A DNA stretch of 64,000 nt, taken from the NCBI GenBank assembly GCA_032622095.1, contig CP136066.1, forward strand, positions 104,923,319 to 104,987,318. The letters are read 5' to 3'. The first letter of the stretch is position 1. Every line of letters begins with the position of its first letter. This document shows, piece after piece, positions 45,240-57,409 of this stretch. The stretch is from Siphonodentalium dalli. Lineage: Eukaryota; Mollusca; Scaphopoda; Gadilida; Siphonodentaliidae. Position numbers and translations under genes: made by a program. The notes beneath the pieces were generated by a model. That model saw only the letters and a list, made by a program, of their open reading frames with translations. It had not been told where the DNA came from and ran no database searches.

Positions 45240-45400
45240 ACCTGCCCCAAAACCGGCAACCGAAAGTTTTTAATTCAGGCTCTCTGAACACTCGGGAGTC
45301 CAATATCACGCCCGATAACCCTATAGGCTGGTGGCTGTGGTGAGGCATATTGCTGTAGTGATATTGTGTGGCGGTTTTCACACGTGTGCTCAGAATTTGA
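45240..45400. repeat. Inverted-repeat pair, left copy
   Basis: CCCGATAACCCTATAGGCTG, GTGGCTGTGGTGAGGCATAT and TGCTGTAGTGATATTGTGTG return in complement at 48538-48645. About 110 bp of strong similarity. Confidence 0.85.
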
Positions 45401-46430
45401 GGAAAATCATAAATTCTGGAATCCACCCAGCGAGAACGCTTATGGCATTAGATAGGACCATGACTTGTGTATTCATACACCATTTGTGATAGCCGTGTGC
45501 CTTTAGATATATTTTTTATTACTTAATTTGTCGAATTTTACAACCGGTTTTTGTCATTTATCAAAGAAACTACCTAATATAAATGGTAGAAATATCGAAA
45601 TGTAGGCTTCATGTACACATGTCACTAGATGCACATTCCATTGATACAATGAAATCAAAATCCACAATAAAAGACATATTTTTCGTGAAAAAATATCGAT
45701 TTTCCTGAGTGTCATATCACAAATTTATGACAGGCATATTGCCTCCGCAGATAGGCTCATGGCAAAGCACAAACTTGTTATGATAGGCAAGTGGCATTGT
45801 TGATAGGCACGTGGTAAATATTGACCAAGCTCCAATTTAGCACTTTAAAGCCAACAATATGCAACTTCTGGCATATATTCTTTTATAAATACACTCTGGA
45901 ATGATTATTCATTCATATAAAATAGACAGAACCACACATATGTGTGCATGACGTGAAAATTAACGCACGAGTTTGTTACGCGGAATGTTACAACGTTACA
46001 ACGATGGGGCGCGAGTTGTAACTTGCAGAATAATTTAATTTTCTCACCACGCACACATAATGTGTGGTTGTGTTTTATTACACACCCACTAGAACTATTC
46101 AACATCGATATTTAGCGTTTATTGATTCGTTTCTGTCGTAATTTATAGCCATTTTTATCAAACTGATAGGCGACTATATTAATAAAGTTTGTAGTTCTTG
46201 TTCAAAAAATAAAGTTGACGTAATTTGTGACTCGTGACGTCGATGTTTTCCGTATTGAATACGTGTTGAATACGTTGGTAAAGATATTGTATGGGCTACA
46301 CTGCTCAATATAAGAAAATTAACACAATAGGTGTGTAATAAATATATAATTTTACTTGCGTGTTTGGCAACCGACAATAACACTATATTTATTGGAACTA
46401 GTATATTAGTCAGCCTGAGTCAGATATAAA

Positions 46431-46864
46431 TACAATTGGACCACTATAAATGGTTGGCATTTTTTGTCAATACCGTGGGGCAGGTTGGGTACGAAGTAGG
46501 TACAAAGTGTCGGCTCTTTCACTAATGGCCTTCTAACGTCAACCATTGCTGAGATATGCATTACAGTTTAAACGGAAGTTGCAAAACCTGCTCAAATTTG
46601 TGCTATTATTTCATAATAAACTGAATAAATACTAATTATTTCTAAGTTTTAATACATTTTATCAGATTTATTGACAAATTTCTGCATTTAGAAGCAGAAT
46701 CTTAGATTTAAATGTCAGAAAATCTGAAATCATCCCGCGATGACAACTCGATGTTTTTTTTCTGAGGTGATCATTTCTCCGATATGATATCGTACTCGGT
46801 GAATTTTAGACGCACCCAAAAACCTGCCCCACGGTCTTGACAAAAACATTTACCACTATAAATG
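46431..46864. mobile_element. About 430-bp MITE
   Basis: Left CACTATAAATG, then TTTTTTGTCAATACCGTGGG GCAGG; right CCTGCCCCACGGTCTTGACA with CACTATAAATG. Inverted ends about 45 bp long; interior AT-rich and non-coding. Confidence 0.65.
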
Positions 46865-46939
46865 CACACGAAATCTCACGGCGATTCCTCCTATATATAG
46901 CCCATGAGACAACAGCGCTCACTCAATTAAAGGTACGGT

Positions 46940-47430
46940 TGGCCTTGGCGGTGGATATCCTGTGAAAATATTTCCACCAGTCAAAAACCGCCACAAACAG
47001 AAAGAACAACAAAATGTAGACAGACTTTGTCCGTATGCAAATAAGAAATATCGCATAAACAGTATGTTATTGTCATATAATTGACCATTGTTATGTAAAC
47101 AAAAGCATAAAAAGTTACTTTTCTGGTGTTTGTTTATATTATGATGGTAAACATAAAGAGCGTTCTTTGTTGGTGAATTCCTTATATGGAACGAATACAG
47201 AGCGTTTATGCCATTTGTGTGTGATTAGCAGCAGCATTGTGCTGTCTTCTGTACACAATCGGGCTCTTGCTTAGGTAAAATATAGTAAATATTTATGATA
47301 ACATGCTGTTTACGCGATGGTCATGGTATATATGAACGAAACTGTATGCGTTTTAATGTTTTTCTGTTTACGGTGATTGGAACAAATATAAATATTTTCG
47401 ACAACTAATGCCTCACGTGCCTTTAAGTTA
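46940..47430. repeat. Inverse copy of the 37-38 kb dispersed repeat
   Basis: CGCATAAACAGTATGTTATT, TGATGGTAAACATAAAGAGC, GAGCGTTTATGCCAT and GATTGGAACAAATATAAATA are the reverse complement of the units at 37060-38095, more diverged. Confidence 0.75.
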
Positions 47431-47489
47431 ACGCCCCACACACATTTGTATTATTGCTCGGTGCTACGGTTTATGTATATGCGGCATAA

Positions 47490-47850
47490 CTGGGTCATGG
47501 TCCAGGTCCACTATATGTATGCTCTAGCTATACAGGTTCTAGCGTACCCTATATTTCGCACCTGATATTTCTCTGAGCCCAATGTCTTTACCTATATTGA
47601 TAACACATAACATTATGTATAACTATTAGCTACATTTAGCATTGGCGGGACATTGAATTATTGTTAATAGCATCGTATACTGTTATTTATTTGTGTGCGG
47701 TTTATATTCCATAAACCGGCGTGACATGAATCGTTCTGGTCGAAGAGAAAACAACAAATATATGAACCCCATTCTTTCGCAGAACGCCAAAAATAAAACC
47801 GGCTATAAATGGTAGCTATATTATCTATATGTAGTGGACCATGACCATTC
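47490..47850. mobile_element. Possible MITE with GGTCATGGTCCA ends
   Basis: GGGTCATGGTCCAGGTCCAC with TATATG near 47492 and CATATGTAG-type TGGACCATGACC near 47830 are inverted. Interior is non-coding. Confidence 0.55.
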
Positions 47851-48537
47851 AGCCTGAAAACTGCACAAAGCTGGCATGGCTCATTTTTTTACATTAAAAT
47901 ATGCTGAATAGTTTGGGCTATACTTTCCCCATTTTCAATTAAAACCCCATTTTGCAAGTTTGTCACAGTTAAAACGTTTTACATTACAACTGCCAGTATT
48001 TAGTTCTTGGAAATAATTAGTGTTTGTTTCCTGATGCATGGACGATGTGAATTTACAACACTGTGAATAATATAGCATCACAAAAGCGTTTTTCTCAGAC
48101 TAAAACCACTATTGATCATAGTGCTACATGCGTATCTGTGTTTGCCATATGTCTATCCTCTCGGTGTTTGGCTATTCAATATGCCTACCACAAAATATTG
48201 ACGGGACAGTATGTCAAATAGCTTTTTTTAACTGAAAAATGCATTATTTGAGTTCGCAGTCATGTTTGTCTTGTCACTGAGATACTATACCACATGTATC
48301 CACGAACGAAAATAACTTACAAATCGACATGCTGAGCAAATTTGGGAGTTTGTTTACTTTGAAAGTTTGAAAAAGTCGACAAAATCCGAGATATTTTGTC
48401 TTCAAACAACGTATTCTACAATGCCAAATTGTTACCAAGAGGTTCAACTTATAAATCAGACATTACTGCATCTGACGTGATAAAACAATCTGAACTTTTA
48501 CAGCGTATTTGATCAATTATAATCTAAAACATACCTT

Positions 48538-48645
48538 GGTTGAGAAACCCGCCACGCAATATCACTACAGCAATATGCCTACCCACAGCCACCAGCCTAT
48601 AGGGTTATCGGGTGTGAATATGACTTTCGGGAGTCCAATATGACT
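48538..48645. repeat. Inverted-repeat pair, right copy
   Basis: Complement of 45290-45390: CACGCAATATCACTACAGCA, ATATGCCTACCCACAGCCAC and CAGCCTATAGGGTTATCGGG. The two copies are 3.2 kb apart and may be ends of one element. Confidence 0.85.
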
Positions 48646-48709
48646 TTTTCCTGGATTCTCAAGTGACGGCGCTTGCCCAATCAGAAATATTGTTAGTTAA
48701 GGGATGGCT

Positions 48710-48890
48710 AATAAATAGATAGAACCGCATGAGTGTCTGAATTTTGACGAAATTATCGCACGAGATTTGTTGGCGGAGCGATACCTCGAGTGCGGGACGC
48801 AGTCCCGCACGAGAGGTATCGCGTTCCGCCAACAAATCGAGTGCGATAATTCGTCAAAATCCAGACACTCATGCGGTTCTATTTTTATTA
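48710..48890. mobile_element. 180-bp hairpin MITE
   Basis: Arms of about 85 bp: AGAACCGCATGAGTGTCTGA, GACGAAATTATCGCAC and GATTTGTTGGCGGA on the left return in complement on the right. The loop is near GGGACGCAGTCCC, itself palindromic. TA at both edges. A minus-strand open frame through it is a by-product. Confidence 0.85.
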
Positions 48891-49904
48891 CACATCTCCG
48901 TATCATAGTAAGTTGACTCACAATCGTACATCTCCGGTTCAGAAAATGTGAATTTAATTGAGTTTTTAACGGCATTTTAGGGTTAACGCAACCATTAGAC
49001 AGGGAGCCCGTCTATCCGCGAGTGACCTTGTCCCATATTTAATGATGCATTTAAAATTCAATTATGTGCCTCGACAAACATATTCTTGAAATGAAACTAC
49101 TTGAATGAATCATCTCATCGATTGATTGCTTATTGTTTCTTTATTGTCGTGATTGAAAAAGTAAAAATAGTAACGGCTAGAACCAGTCTAACAACACTGA
49201 ATGAAATAGTTCCGTCGACAGATTGCACTAGTGCGATTCTGAGAATTATCACACCCCTGGAAACTCGTGCGATCATGCGAATTACGTTGATAGATATGTA
49301 ATAAATAGTATTATAGTATATACATATCATGGTTACAATTATATCATGCCATTAATCTCTACTCTATAGCTATATGCTTGTAGAGTTCATACTCCACCAG
49401 TTCAACCCCTGTATGGAAACGGTTTGATGTTCTGCCAGGGGGGTTTATAACATCGACAAAATAACGCAGATATTATATTTCTTAGTTAATACATGTTCCT
49501 TAATAATGAATTTTGGCGAAGGTCCCAACTCGAGATTGTATGATTATGGTCGCTTTGTTGAGCCGATTCTGATTTGCACCGCTTACAATCGTTGAATTTA
49601 TCTCTGGTAATAAATTCCCACTTTGCTGCGACACATACTCACAAAACGTGAAAAAAATAAACAAAAGCATGCAACCTCGAGTTGGGAGTGTGTTCCTTCT
49701 CATTATACCATATTTTGTATATAATCTTTATTCTCAATATCCTGTCATGGTCAATGGATTTAGCGAAATAACGCATTACACCTAATGTGGAGTAGATCCT
49801 TAAAGAACAAGTATTTATTATATGCTTGCCTGTGAAATAGCGGAAATTAGCGAAACGTATAGATCGTCCTATGTATCTCTTAGAAGTTAGAAGCCACAGT
49901 GAAA

Positions 49905-50056
49905 TGCGATTTCGTTATTTCACTGTAGCTTCCGTTATTTCACTGTAGCTTCCGTTATTTCACTGTAGCTTTTGTTGTTTTTTATTGTAGCTTTCGTTAT
50001 TTCACTGTATATCTTCCGTTATTTCACTGTAGCTTTCGTTATTTCATTGTAGCTGT
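49905..50056. repeat. TTCCGTTATTTCACTGTAGC tandem repeat
   Basis: About seven units of 20-22 bp, some with internal changes (TTTGTTGTTTTTTATTGTAGC) or a TATA insertion. Confidence 0.93.
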
Positions 50057-50164
50057 CGGCGGGTTCTTTTCGAGTATTGTTCAATGTGATGTACTATTAA
50101 AAGTGAAATGCCTCATAATTTAGCAACTTTTTGAGCATTAATAAGCCGCAAACAATAAATAGAA

Positions 50165-50262
50165 AACTTACAGTTTTTTGTTTGAATACATGAAACATTC
50201 GTGTCTGGAAAGAAATGTCGAATTCTCGCTCATGAGATATTTTGGTATTCAAACAAAAACTG
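50165..50262. repeat. Short inverted repeat
   Basis: TACAGTTTTTTGTTTGAATAC and GTATTCAAACAAAAACTGTA are inverted about 60 bp apart. Confidence 0.75.
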
Positions 50263-50285
50263 TAGGTATTCTCTATATATGTTAA

Positions 50286-50765
50286 AGGTACTCAACCCGT
50301 AAAGAGGGTCCCCATCTCAACAGATTCCAACAACAACAATCCGATCGGAGGGTCCTATATTACTATTTATTTGGCTTTGGGGGTAAAAAATATTTGATTC
50401 GAGTCGAGGAACCCATCAAACAAAGCTCAGAGTTATTAGATATTGATTTTTGAAAATTCTTATGTTCTCGAGATGAGTACTAATTACTGCCGTCAATTTG
50501 GTAACCTGCTCGAGATATTACGCCAAAATTCTATTCAAACAGACAAGGATGGATAACTCTATAATCAAGTGGGTAATAATAACGAATTTTTGATTGTCTT
50601 CTGGGCCAGAAAGAATTCCCGATAATGAAAAATAATAGATTTCTAAAATCGATATCTAACAAATCTGAGCTTTGATGGGTGACTTCCTCGACTCGAATCA
50701 AATATTTTTGACCCCCGAAGCCATTGAAATAGTAATTGAGAGGAGTTTTATCGGGTTGAGTACCT
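50286..50765. mobile_element. TTAA-flanked 480-bp fold-back MITE, copy 2
   Basis: Same ends, length and arms as 8305-8784, with TTAA at 50282-50285 and 50766-50769. The two copies differ at only a handful of bases, so the family moved recently. The minus-strand open frame of 95 codons that crosses it is not a gene. Confidence 0.9.
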
Positions 50766-51289
50766 TTAACGAAGAAATATATTCCATGTGTTGTTTGTCC
50801 AATCTTATAGTGTTCCATGTCAGAACATCAAAAAGTTCCCATATTTTGGACGTGTGGCAAATTATCTCTACGGGCGTATAGTCAGAGAAGAGATACATGT
50901 ACGTGACTGATCAATGTTACGATATAAATTCCGATGTATAGGAGTATGAGTCTTGATCTAGTTACAATATGTCAGAAATTGAATGATAACACCTTAATCG
51001 ACTCATTAGTTTATAATGCACACTATAATTGTATAAGTATAGGTTATAACCCGCTTGGAATATGTCCTGTTGTAGCCAGATATTATTCATTTACTGTTTC
51101 AAGCAATTCATCGTGAACTAATATCTAATAATTTATACATGTATCGAATTTGTTAATTGAATTGTCAATTTAGTTCTTTAACCAAGCCCACACAATACAA
51201 TTCTAAGAACTATTTGTTTCGTATCGTATTATTCCCCAAAGGTAGATCACTTTACATTGATAAATGCGTCGGGAGTTATACATGTATAC

Positions 51290-51365
51290 CCATAGTATAT
51301 AGAAAGTGTTTTGATCTATAGTAGAAAGTATATATGAAGTGTTTTGATATAGAGTAGACAGTTGT
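51290..51365. repeat. Short tandem repeat AGTGTTTTGATCTATAGTAGA
   Basis: Two to three imperfect units of about 40-50 bp containing GAAGTGTTTTGATATAGAGT. Confidence 0.65.
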
Positions 51366-51659
51366 TATAACCATAGTAATGTGGTGTAATACCTATAGTA
51401 GAGTACACAAAAAATATATCCAATATATGTTATTATTCTAGTAGGCTATTGACGATCTAGCTAATAAATTTCGCTATATTTGATAGAACGTCAGTGGGGT
51501 AATCTGTAATACTTCTTGCCCCAACTGGTAATGTGGACAATGACAGTTTATTCGCAAAGAAATTATCTGCAAGTTGTTGGAGTAAATCTATATCTTTATT
51601 TGCGAATACCTGTCGGTCTGTCTGTCTGTGTTCTATATATAGAAATTCAAGGAAAACCA

Positions 51660-52980
51660 TCTAGGTAGCCCCAAAGGGGCATAACAAGGGTAACTATTTA
51701 TTAGGAAGATAATGGTGCGGGTTATAATTTTCTAAAGTAAAGCTGCTGTTGTCAGGACAGAAAAGGGGAGGGGCAGCAAATATTTTTGTTGCCGAATTCC
51801 ACCAAACTTATACATAATCATCTCCAGGATATGAGGAATCTAATGGCAGTGTTTAAAGATGTCTAAAGTGGGACCGTTCGAGTCAGGGGTACACAGAAGG
51901 GGAGAGGGGCATCAAATTGATACGAGGAATCAAATGATGTGGGTTAAAGGCGCCTCATTTTGGTGCCGTTTGGGTCAGGGATGGGGAGAGGGGTGACACT
52001 AACAACTGATAAGACTGTTTTAGTCGCCGATTTCCATCACAGCTATATATAGTCACCTCCATATTTCATTATAAGGTGTTCTGGCGTTCAAATTTCAAAC
52101 CATCGACAAAGGGTGACCGAATGAAGTCACTTGATCAATTATGTCTTCTCAAGTGTCATAGTTATATGGGACGGGAATGAGAGCATTCATAAAGTGCGCT
52201 AGCAAAAACAAATACACAGAAGAAAGCATTAAATAATATTTTTCATTATATTCAAGAAATATATATATTTTTTACAAAATGAGGAACATTGAACCGTCTG
52301 AGGATGGAATGTTAGAATTGCTCATATATTACAACACAACAGACTCTGCCCCATTCAATATATTTTCCACAAAAAAAATAAAAATTGTCAAGAGAGAGAG
52401 AGATGGAAATGTATAGAAGGCCTGTTCAAAAATAGTGGTCACATTGTGCAGAATTGTTCCTTCTGAGATAAAAGAAAACACAGTCATGCAGTAACACATG
52501 ACTTTTCAGGATCCGCCAATACTGGCATTTGACAAGGTACACCTGCCAGATACAGATGATTTCTTTCCTTTTTATTTAAACAGACCCATATCTTAACATA
52601 AACAACTCACAACTCGCTCCGTGTCGCGGACACATGTAGCCGACATATAGCAACATTTATATAACAATTAACCAGAATATCACCATGAACCAAGGACATT
52701 TATTTAAAACATCTGTATCTTTGATATCTGACTATATATACAATCGGTATACATGTATGTACATATTCAGAGGGAAAATAGGACTACTCTCGTTGCTGTT
52801 TAATGCAGCCCTATATTGGTCAATATCGTAAATTTGTCAACAATCTGAAACATATTTTAGCACGGGGATCATGGAATTGAAGCTCTGGATCAAATAATAA
52901 ATCGAGTTGATATTCGCAGATTACGCTCGGGTTCTCCCGGGTTCTTTTAGCCAATATCGGCATTAAATGGGTCAATAACA
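51660..52980. other. No gene recognised; GGGGAGAGGGG blocks
   Basis: Three spaced purine blocks (AAAGGGGAGGGGCA at 51763, AGAAGGGGAGAGGGGCATC at 51897, GGGGAGAGGGGTGACA at 51981) sit in loosely repeated sequence. A GAGAGAGAGAG run is at 52393. Otherwise unique and non-coding. Confidence 0.5.
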
Positions 52981-52984
52981 CCGG

Positions 52985-53345
52985 CGTTGGATGACACAGC
53001 AATTAATTTTTTCACAAAATATGCATTCTACTACCACAAGGCATCATAGTATACTGTCCGCTGGCTCGTTTGACCGCCCGGGCTCACCGGGCTCTGCTGG
53101 TCCATATCGTCATTTAAGGTGTTAATGATGAACCCGGCCGTGAACGAGGCTGCGAGTCAATATTTACGTTTAATATGTGTCTGGCTACAATTAGTCATCG
53201 ATGACACAAGAAGTAAATTTTCACAACCTTTGCTTTGTATCCTGCTACCATAATACATCATAGTATACTGCCCACATGCCCATGTGTCAGGCTGGGCGTG
53301 CCGGGGCTTGCCCGAGCGTGCCCGGGCTTGCCCGGGCAGTAATTA
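52985..53345. repeat. About 210-bp direct repeat with GCCCGGGC-rich end
   Basis: The block GATGACAC, AATTTTCACAA, CATCATAGTATACTG occurs at 52993-53062 and 53205-53272. Each is followed by GC-rich tandem motifs (CGCCCGGGCTCACCGGGCTC; GTGCCCGGGCTTGCCCGGGC). Confidence 0.75.
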
Positions 53346-53684
53346 GTCACACCGGTTGCGGATGTTAATGTTGGTTCCCATCGTTCAGAACCCAGGCGGC
53401 AATTTCCCGATAGTGTTCGAACATTCCGACTCCGGAAAAACTGTTACACATTTCAGGAAGTTTGTGTCTTTCAATATCGCCGGCATTCATGTAAAAAGAA
53501 TAAAACAAATCTGTGGTCTGTAGAATATTCTCAACAGTGATTATTGTGAATTATGCATTCCAAACAAATGTTGATTTCGCTCAGTTAACTTCCATGCACC
53601 CCCATGACCGTACGAATGCATGGTACGATCCGTGGTTTAACCCGAGTGACACTGCGATCATTATCAAGGCGTATAGATAATTAG

Positions 53685-54066
53685 GTTATTCGCGAAGAAC
53701 CAAGACAATTGATCAAAAATATTTGGTTCTTCGTGAAGAACCAAGAAAATTTATGAGGAACCAACTGGTTCTTGGGAAGAACCAAATAGGTTAGTTGGTT
53801 CCGCCACTGGGACAGTTTGGTAATTGTAGTAATTGTAACACAGTTGTAGAACCAAAATTTTGGTTCTTGGTAACACAATTTTGGTTCTTCATTTGGTTCT
53901 TCGGTGATGTCAAAAATATTTCTTATTTGGTTCCTCGTCAAACCATTTGGTTCTTCGTCAACCAAGAACCAATTGGTTCTTTGTTTGGTTCTTCAATAAA
54001 TGTGTAATGAACGAATTGGTTCCACCGGGACAGTTTGAAGAACCAAATAAGCTTATTTGGTTCCCC
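53685..54066. repeat. Dense GGTTCTTC / GAAGAACC palindromic cluster
   Basis: About nineteen occurrences of GGTTCTT, GGTTCC or their complements lie in 380 bp in both orientations, e.g. GGTTCTTCGTGAAGAACC at 53723-53740. GGGACAGTTTG occurs twice (53810, 54029). Not coding; Glu-Pro-Asn-rich frames are by-products. Confidence 0.88.
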
Positions 54067-54306
54067 ACACTTTTTGGAGTGTATTGTTATAATAAGCGCG
54101 AAATGAGCATATATAGTTGAATATTGGCGCACACATGTACTTATATATCATCCCCAATTACTTTATTAAAGGGACATGCATGGCATATATTAACCCATGC
54201 TAATTAGTATACGAGTTTAATATCAATAACTATTAAAACTATTGAATAATAGCATTAAACTGTCGGAGAATGGTAGATTTGATTATATATATAACACGTA
54301 CTGTTT

Positions 54307-54534
54307 GTGATTTTGTTAATATCACGTCTCTTTTTGTCAGAATGTTTGATGAAGATAAATAAACAATTAAATTGGATTAAATGTTGTTCCACCGACTACG
54401 CCACCTTAACCATCTCCACTAAATGTTGTTCCACCGACTACGCCACCTTAACCATCTCCACTAAATGCTCATTGATGAATAGTTATCTTAGGAAGTTAGG
54501 ACATGTTCAGATTATAGGTTCAACAAACGATTAA
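54307..54534 (+). repeat. ORF containing an exact 42-bp (14-codon) duplication
   Basis: Two identical 42-bp units (about 54378-54461) encode KCCSTDYATLTIST twice within a 75-codon frame. The unit is a multiple of three and exact, so it is recent. No start context, family or splice support; probably non-coding. Confidence 0.6.
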
Positions 54535-54910
54535 AGGCCCACTTAATTTTCGAATGACCAGATTACATTATACACAACATATCCCATATTATATACCATT
54601 TGGAAGAGGAACCAAAACTATATATATTCCACTAGAATACGGAACAGCTGTGGCATTGGAGTGTCCACCAAGTGATAGAGATTCTCATATTCATTCCAAG
54701 ACTCCCCCCTTGTCAACCAGAATGCATCAGAATTCAAACTAAGAGATAGAGTTATTCCCCTAACATTGAGAATAATAGACTTTATAGAACAGTTTATTCG
54801 GCCGGATCAGTTGATAATACAATGTTTTGGAGCTTCCTCTTCCAAATGGTATATACTATGGAATATGTTGTATATAATGTAATCTGGTGGTTTGAAAATT
54901 AAGTGGGCCT
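54535..54910. mobile_element. TTAA-flanked MITE (AGGCCCACTTAATTTTC family), copy 1
   Basis: AGGCCCACTTAATTTTC (54535) and GAAAATTAAGTGGGCCT (ending 54910) are inverted, with TTAA at 54531 and 54911. Inverted similarity extends outside as GTTCAACAAACGA/TCGTTTGTTGAAC, so the true ends may lie near 54508 and 54945. Inner arm TACCATTTGGAAGAGGAA is shared with 60330-60727. Confidence 0.8.
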
Positions 54911-55379
54911 TTAAGTCGTTTGTTGAACTTATTGTCTGAACAATTCCCACCGATCAATAGGAACCAACTGCATCTTTTCGTCTATCTGGACATCATCTGT
55001 TTAAATTTCCCGAACACCCCTCCAGGTGAATAGCAGGCCATTCCAATATACACTTTTATGACTGGTGGGAGAATGCATTCATTATAGGAAGTGTTAACCG
55101 GGTTCAACGACGATGTCGGTCAGAGCGCCACTATTAAAGATAAACAATCCGTTTCGATGGTTCCGGTATCATCATATTCCAACAACAACAACAACATGTC
55201 TTCAAAGGACGCTTTAGTTATCATAATCGATTAATTACCAAATAATAATGCTATTAAACCACTGTCAACTCTATAGTATAGAATTTTCTAAAACGTGTTC
55301 TACATGTATATCAAACATTTTGTTCAAAGCAATTTGGTATCGAGAGTATGTCGGTCGTATGTCGATTGATAGGCCGCCA

Positions 55380-55530
55380 AATATTCCAGGTAGTGAAAAA
55401 TAACATATTTCAAAAATCAATATCTGATGGGTGGGTTCTTCTACTCGAATAAAATATTTTTAACACCGAAGTCAAATAAATAGTTATTTAGAAGCGTTGA
55501 TTCGGATTATGTGTATTTAAAGAAAGCTGA
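55380..55530. repeat. Diverged half of the 480-bp TTAA fold-back family
   Basis: TGATGGGTGGGTTCTTCTAC, TCGAATAAAATATTTTTAAC and ACCGAAGTCAAATAAATAGT parallel the right arm of 8305-8784 and 50286-50765. Ends are eroded. Confidence 0.7.
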
Positions 55531-55636
55531 TCCGCGTGTTTGCTGCTTTTGAGGAATGAAGCTCTACATTTTTCTCTGAAACGTAAGCCATGTTGCTTTC
55601 AATAAGTGGACCAAAGTAACTTATGTATATATAATA

Positions 55637-56160
55637 CCAGTCAAAAGAAGTGTTATATTAAGCGCGCTATTTTCGCGCCTAATATCGCAATAATATTGCA
55701 AGTGGAAACGCTTATAAGAGCGCCGCTTGCCATATTATTGCAATAATTTGCGCTTAATATCGCAATATTTCGCGCTTAATATTGAGATATCGCGCGCTTA
55801 ATATTGCGAAATCTTGCGCTCAAAATTGTGACATTTAAAGCAAATTATTGCTTCTTCTATATTGTTTGTTGCTTAAATAGAGACAATGTTTTAGATGTGT
55901 ATATAATTAGAGTAGTAAATGCTATATGCACACTATATATATGTACACTATATATGCACAGTATTAATCTAATATAAAATAACACTATCGGGTCTGTATG
56001 AAATTTTGCGCGCTTAATATCGCAATATTTTGCGCTCAATATCTCAATAATAAGCGCGACAGATTTTTGGTATTGCGCTATAATCGCGCCTTTTTTCGAA
56101 ATCAAGCGCGCTCAATATCGCAATAAAGGCGCGCCTCAATATACCACTTCTTCTGACTGG
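55637..56160. mobile_element. Tc1/mariner-like MITE built of GCGC-TAATATCGCAATA motifs
   Basis: CCAGTCAAAAGAAGTGTTAT (55637) and the complement CACTTCTTCTGACTGG ending at 56160 are TIRs between TA dinucleotides (55635-55636, 56161-56162). The CAGTCAAAAG start resembles Tc1-like ends. The interior has ten or more copies of TATTGCGATATTAAGCGCGC-like motifs in both orientations. No transposase. Confidence 0.82.
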
Positions 56161-56699
56161 TACTGTACGTTTCGTTCGTGAAAATATATTGGAGAGAGAA
56201 AGATGTTTAATTAGCAGAAGCTTGATCTGCCCTCTTTGTTTCAAAGAACCTTTAACATGTAGTAGATGGTTGGTTGAGATAAAATTAATTTCCTATTATT
56301 CCTCCCTGTAATTGGTATATTTGTGTGGGATGAATCTTCCGAATCCTACAAATGGACAGACGTCAATCAGATCCAAATCGATGACTGTGGCCGGCACACT
56401 TATCCATGTATTATGGTTATACACTTTGTTGGAATCTCGTGTAAGCCCTGGGTATATCAGTAATAGGTCCATCGCCCCACTGTGAATGGTATAAGAGTCC
56501 CATATTATGGCACCCTGTTCTCCGTGAGTGACATCCCGTGACTGATATGTTGTGAGTAATGGCGGTAGTGGCACTAGCACAGTGCGGCCACATCGCACGA
56601 GGAATCACATGGACCACCTGCATGCGTGCATTGTGGAGCTCTTGGCTCACGTTGGCCCTGCATCGCACCAAGACGGGCGGTTGAGTTGACCCGGTCAAA

Positions 56700-56860
56700 G
56701 CAGTCGGTTATATAGCCACGCCTCTTCGTGGTGTTTCACATTAAATTTATGTATTATGCTATTGTTTTCCTGATGATTGCCACTTTGACGGCTGATATTT
56801 CTGTGTGTTTCGTCTTGTGTGAGGAAATACCATACAGTAATATACAAGGGGAATGATAGT
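56700..56860 (+). CDS. Short signal-peptide-like ORF with upstream TATA box
   Basis: GGTTATATAGCC at 56706-56717 is a TATA-like box. About 40 bp downstream, ATG 56750 opens MYYAIVFLMIATLTADISVC, a plausible signal peptide; the frame stops after 35 codons at 56857. A GTGAGG donor-like site at about 56817 could end an exon earlier. The 75 bp before the ATG aligns with those before 38709. No mature peptide family recognised. Confidence 0.25.
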
Positions 56861-57409
56861 ATGAATCATAGTCTTATTTCTAGACTAAAGTCTGTTATGT
56901 TGTCTTTGGAGCAGTTCAGACATGATTTAAGTCTTCATTGATCCTACAACGTATTTCAGCCATGCAGGGATAAGAATTTAGGTGGATTGCGTTGTTTTTA
57001 TTGTTTTTTGTATATTTAAGTATAAAAATGGAAGCAACTCAATGCAAGGTTCTCAAAGTATCTCCTGCATAGGATCCCATGTTGGTTACTATTTTGTATG
57101 TAATGGTAATACGCCAGGATTTACTAGAGTATAATGTAAGTTGGATACACCATGCCTTTACTTGGAACTTACAAGGGTATGTCCTTTTTACGTGGGTTTC
57201 ACATGGCTTAATTACCCGAGTAATTTTCTTTAGTAAAATCATATTGTGTTCGTTATTCAGTGGAAAACAATTGTACCCGGTGTCATACTCAAAAATTAAA
57301 AGAATGGTGAAATAACATTCAGAGAAATAAGTCCAGAAGAGTTAAAAACATTATGTAATCACATGTGCCATTCATTTGACCTAAAATATGTTGTCTCAAA
57401 TTTTAAGGC

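Larger units (their letters stand above)
49372..50885. mobile_element. Diverged relative of the 19.67-kb MITE, interrupted by a TTAA MITE
   Basis: Left end TGTAGAGTTCATACTCCACC with TCGACAAAATAACGC and TTCTTAGTTAATACATGTTC matches the left arm of 19673-20120. The right end near 50806-50880 (GTTCCATGTCAGAACATC AAAAAGTTCC, then ATTATCTCTACGGGCG) matches its right arm. Between them lies the complete 480-bp element at 50286-50765 and a tandem repeat, so this is a nested insertion, or two partial copies. Confidence 0.5.
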
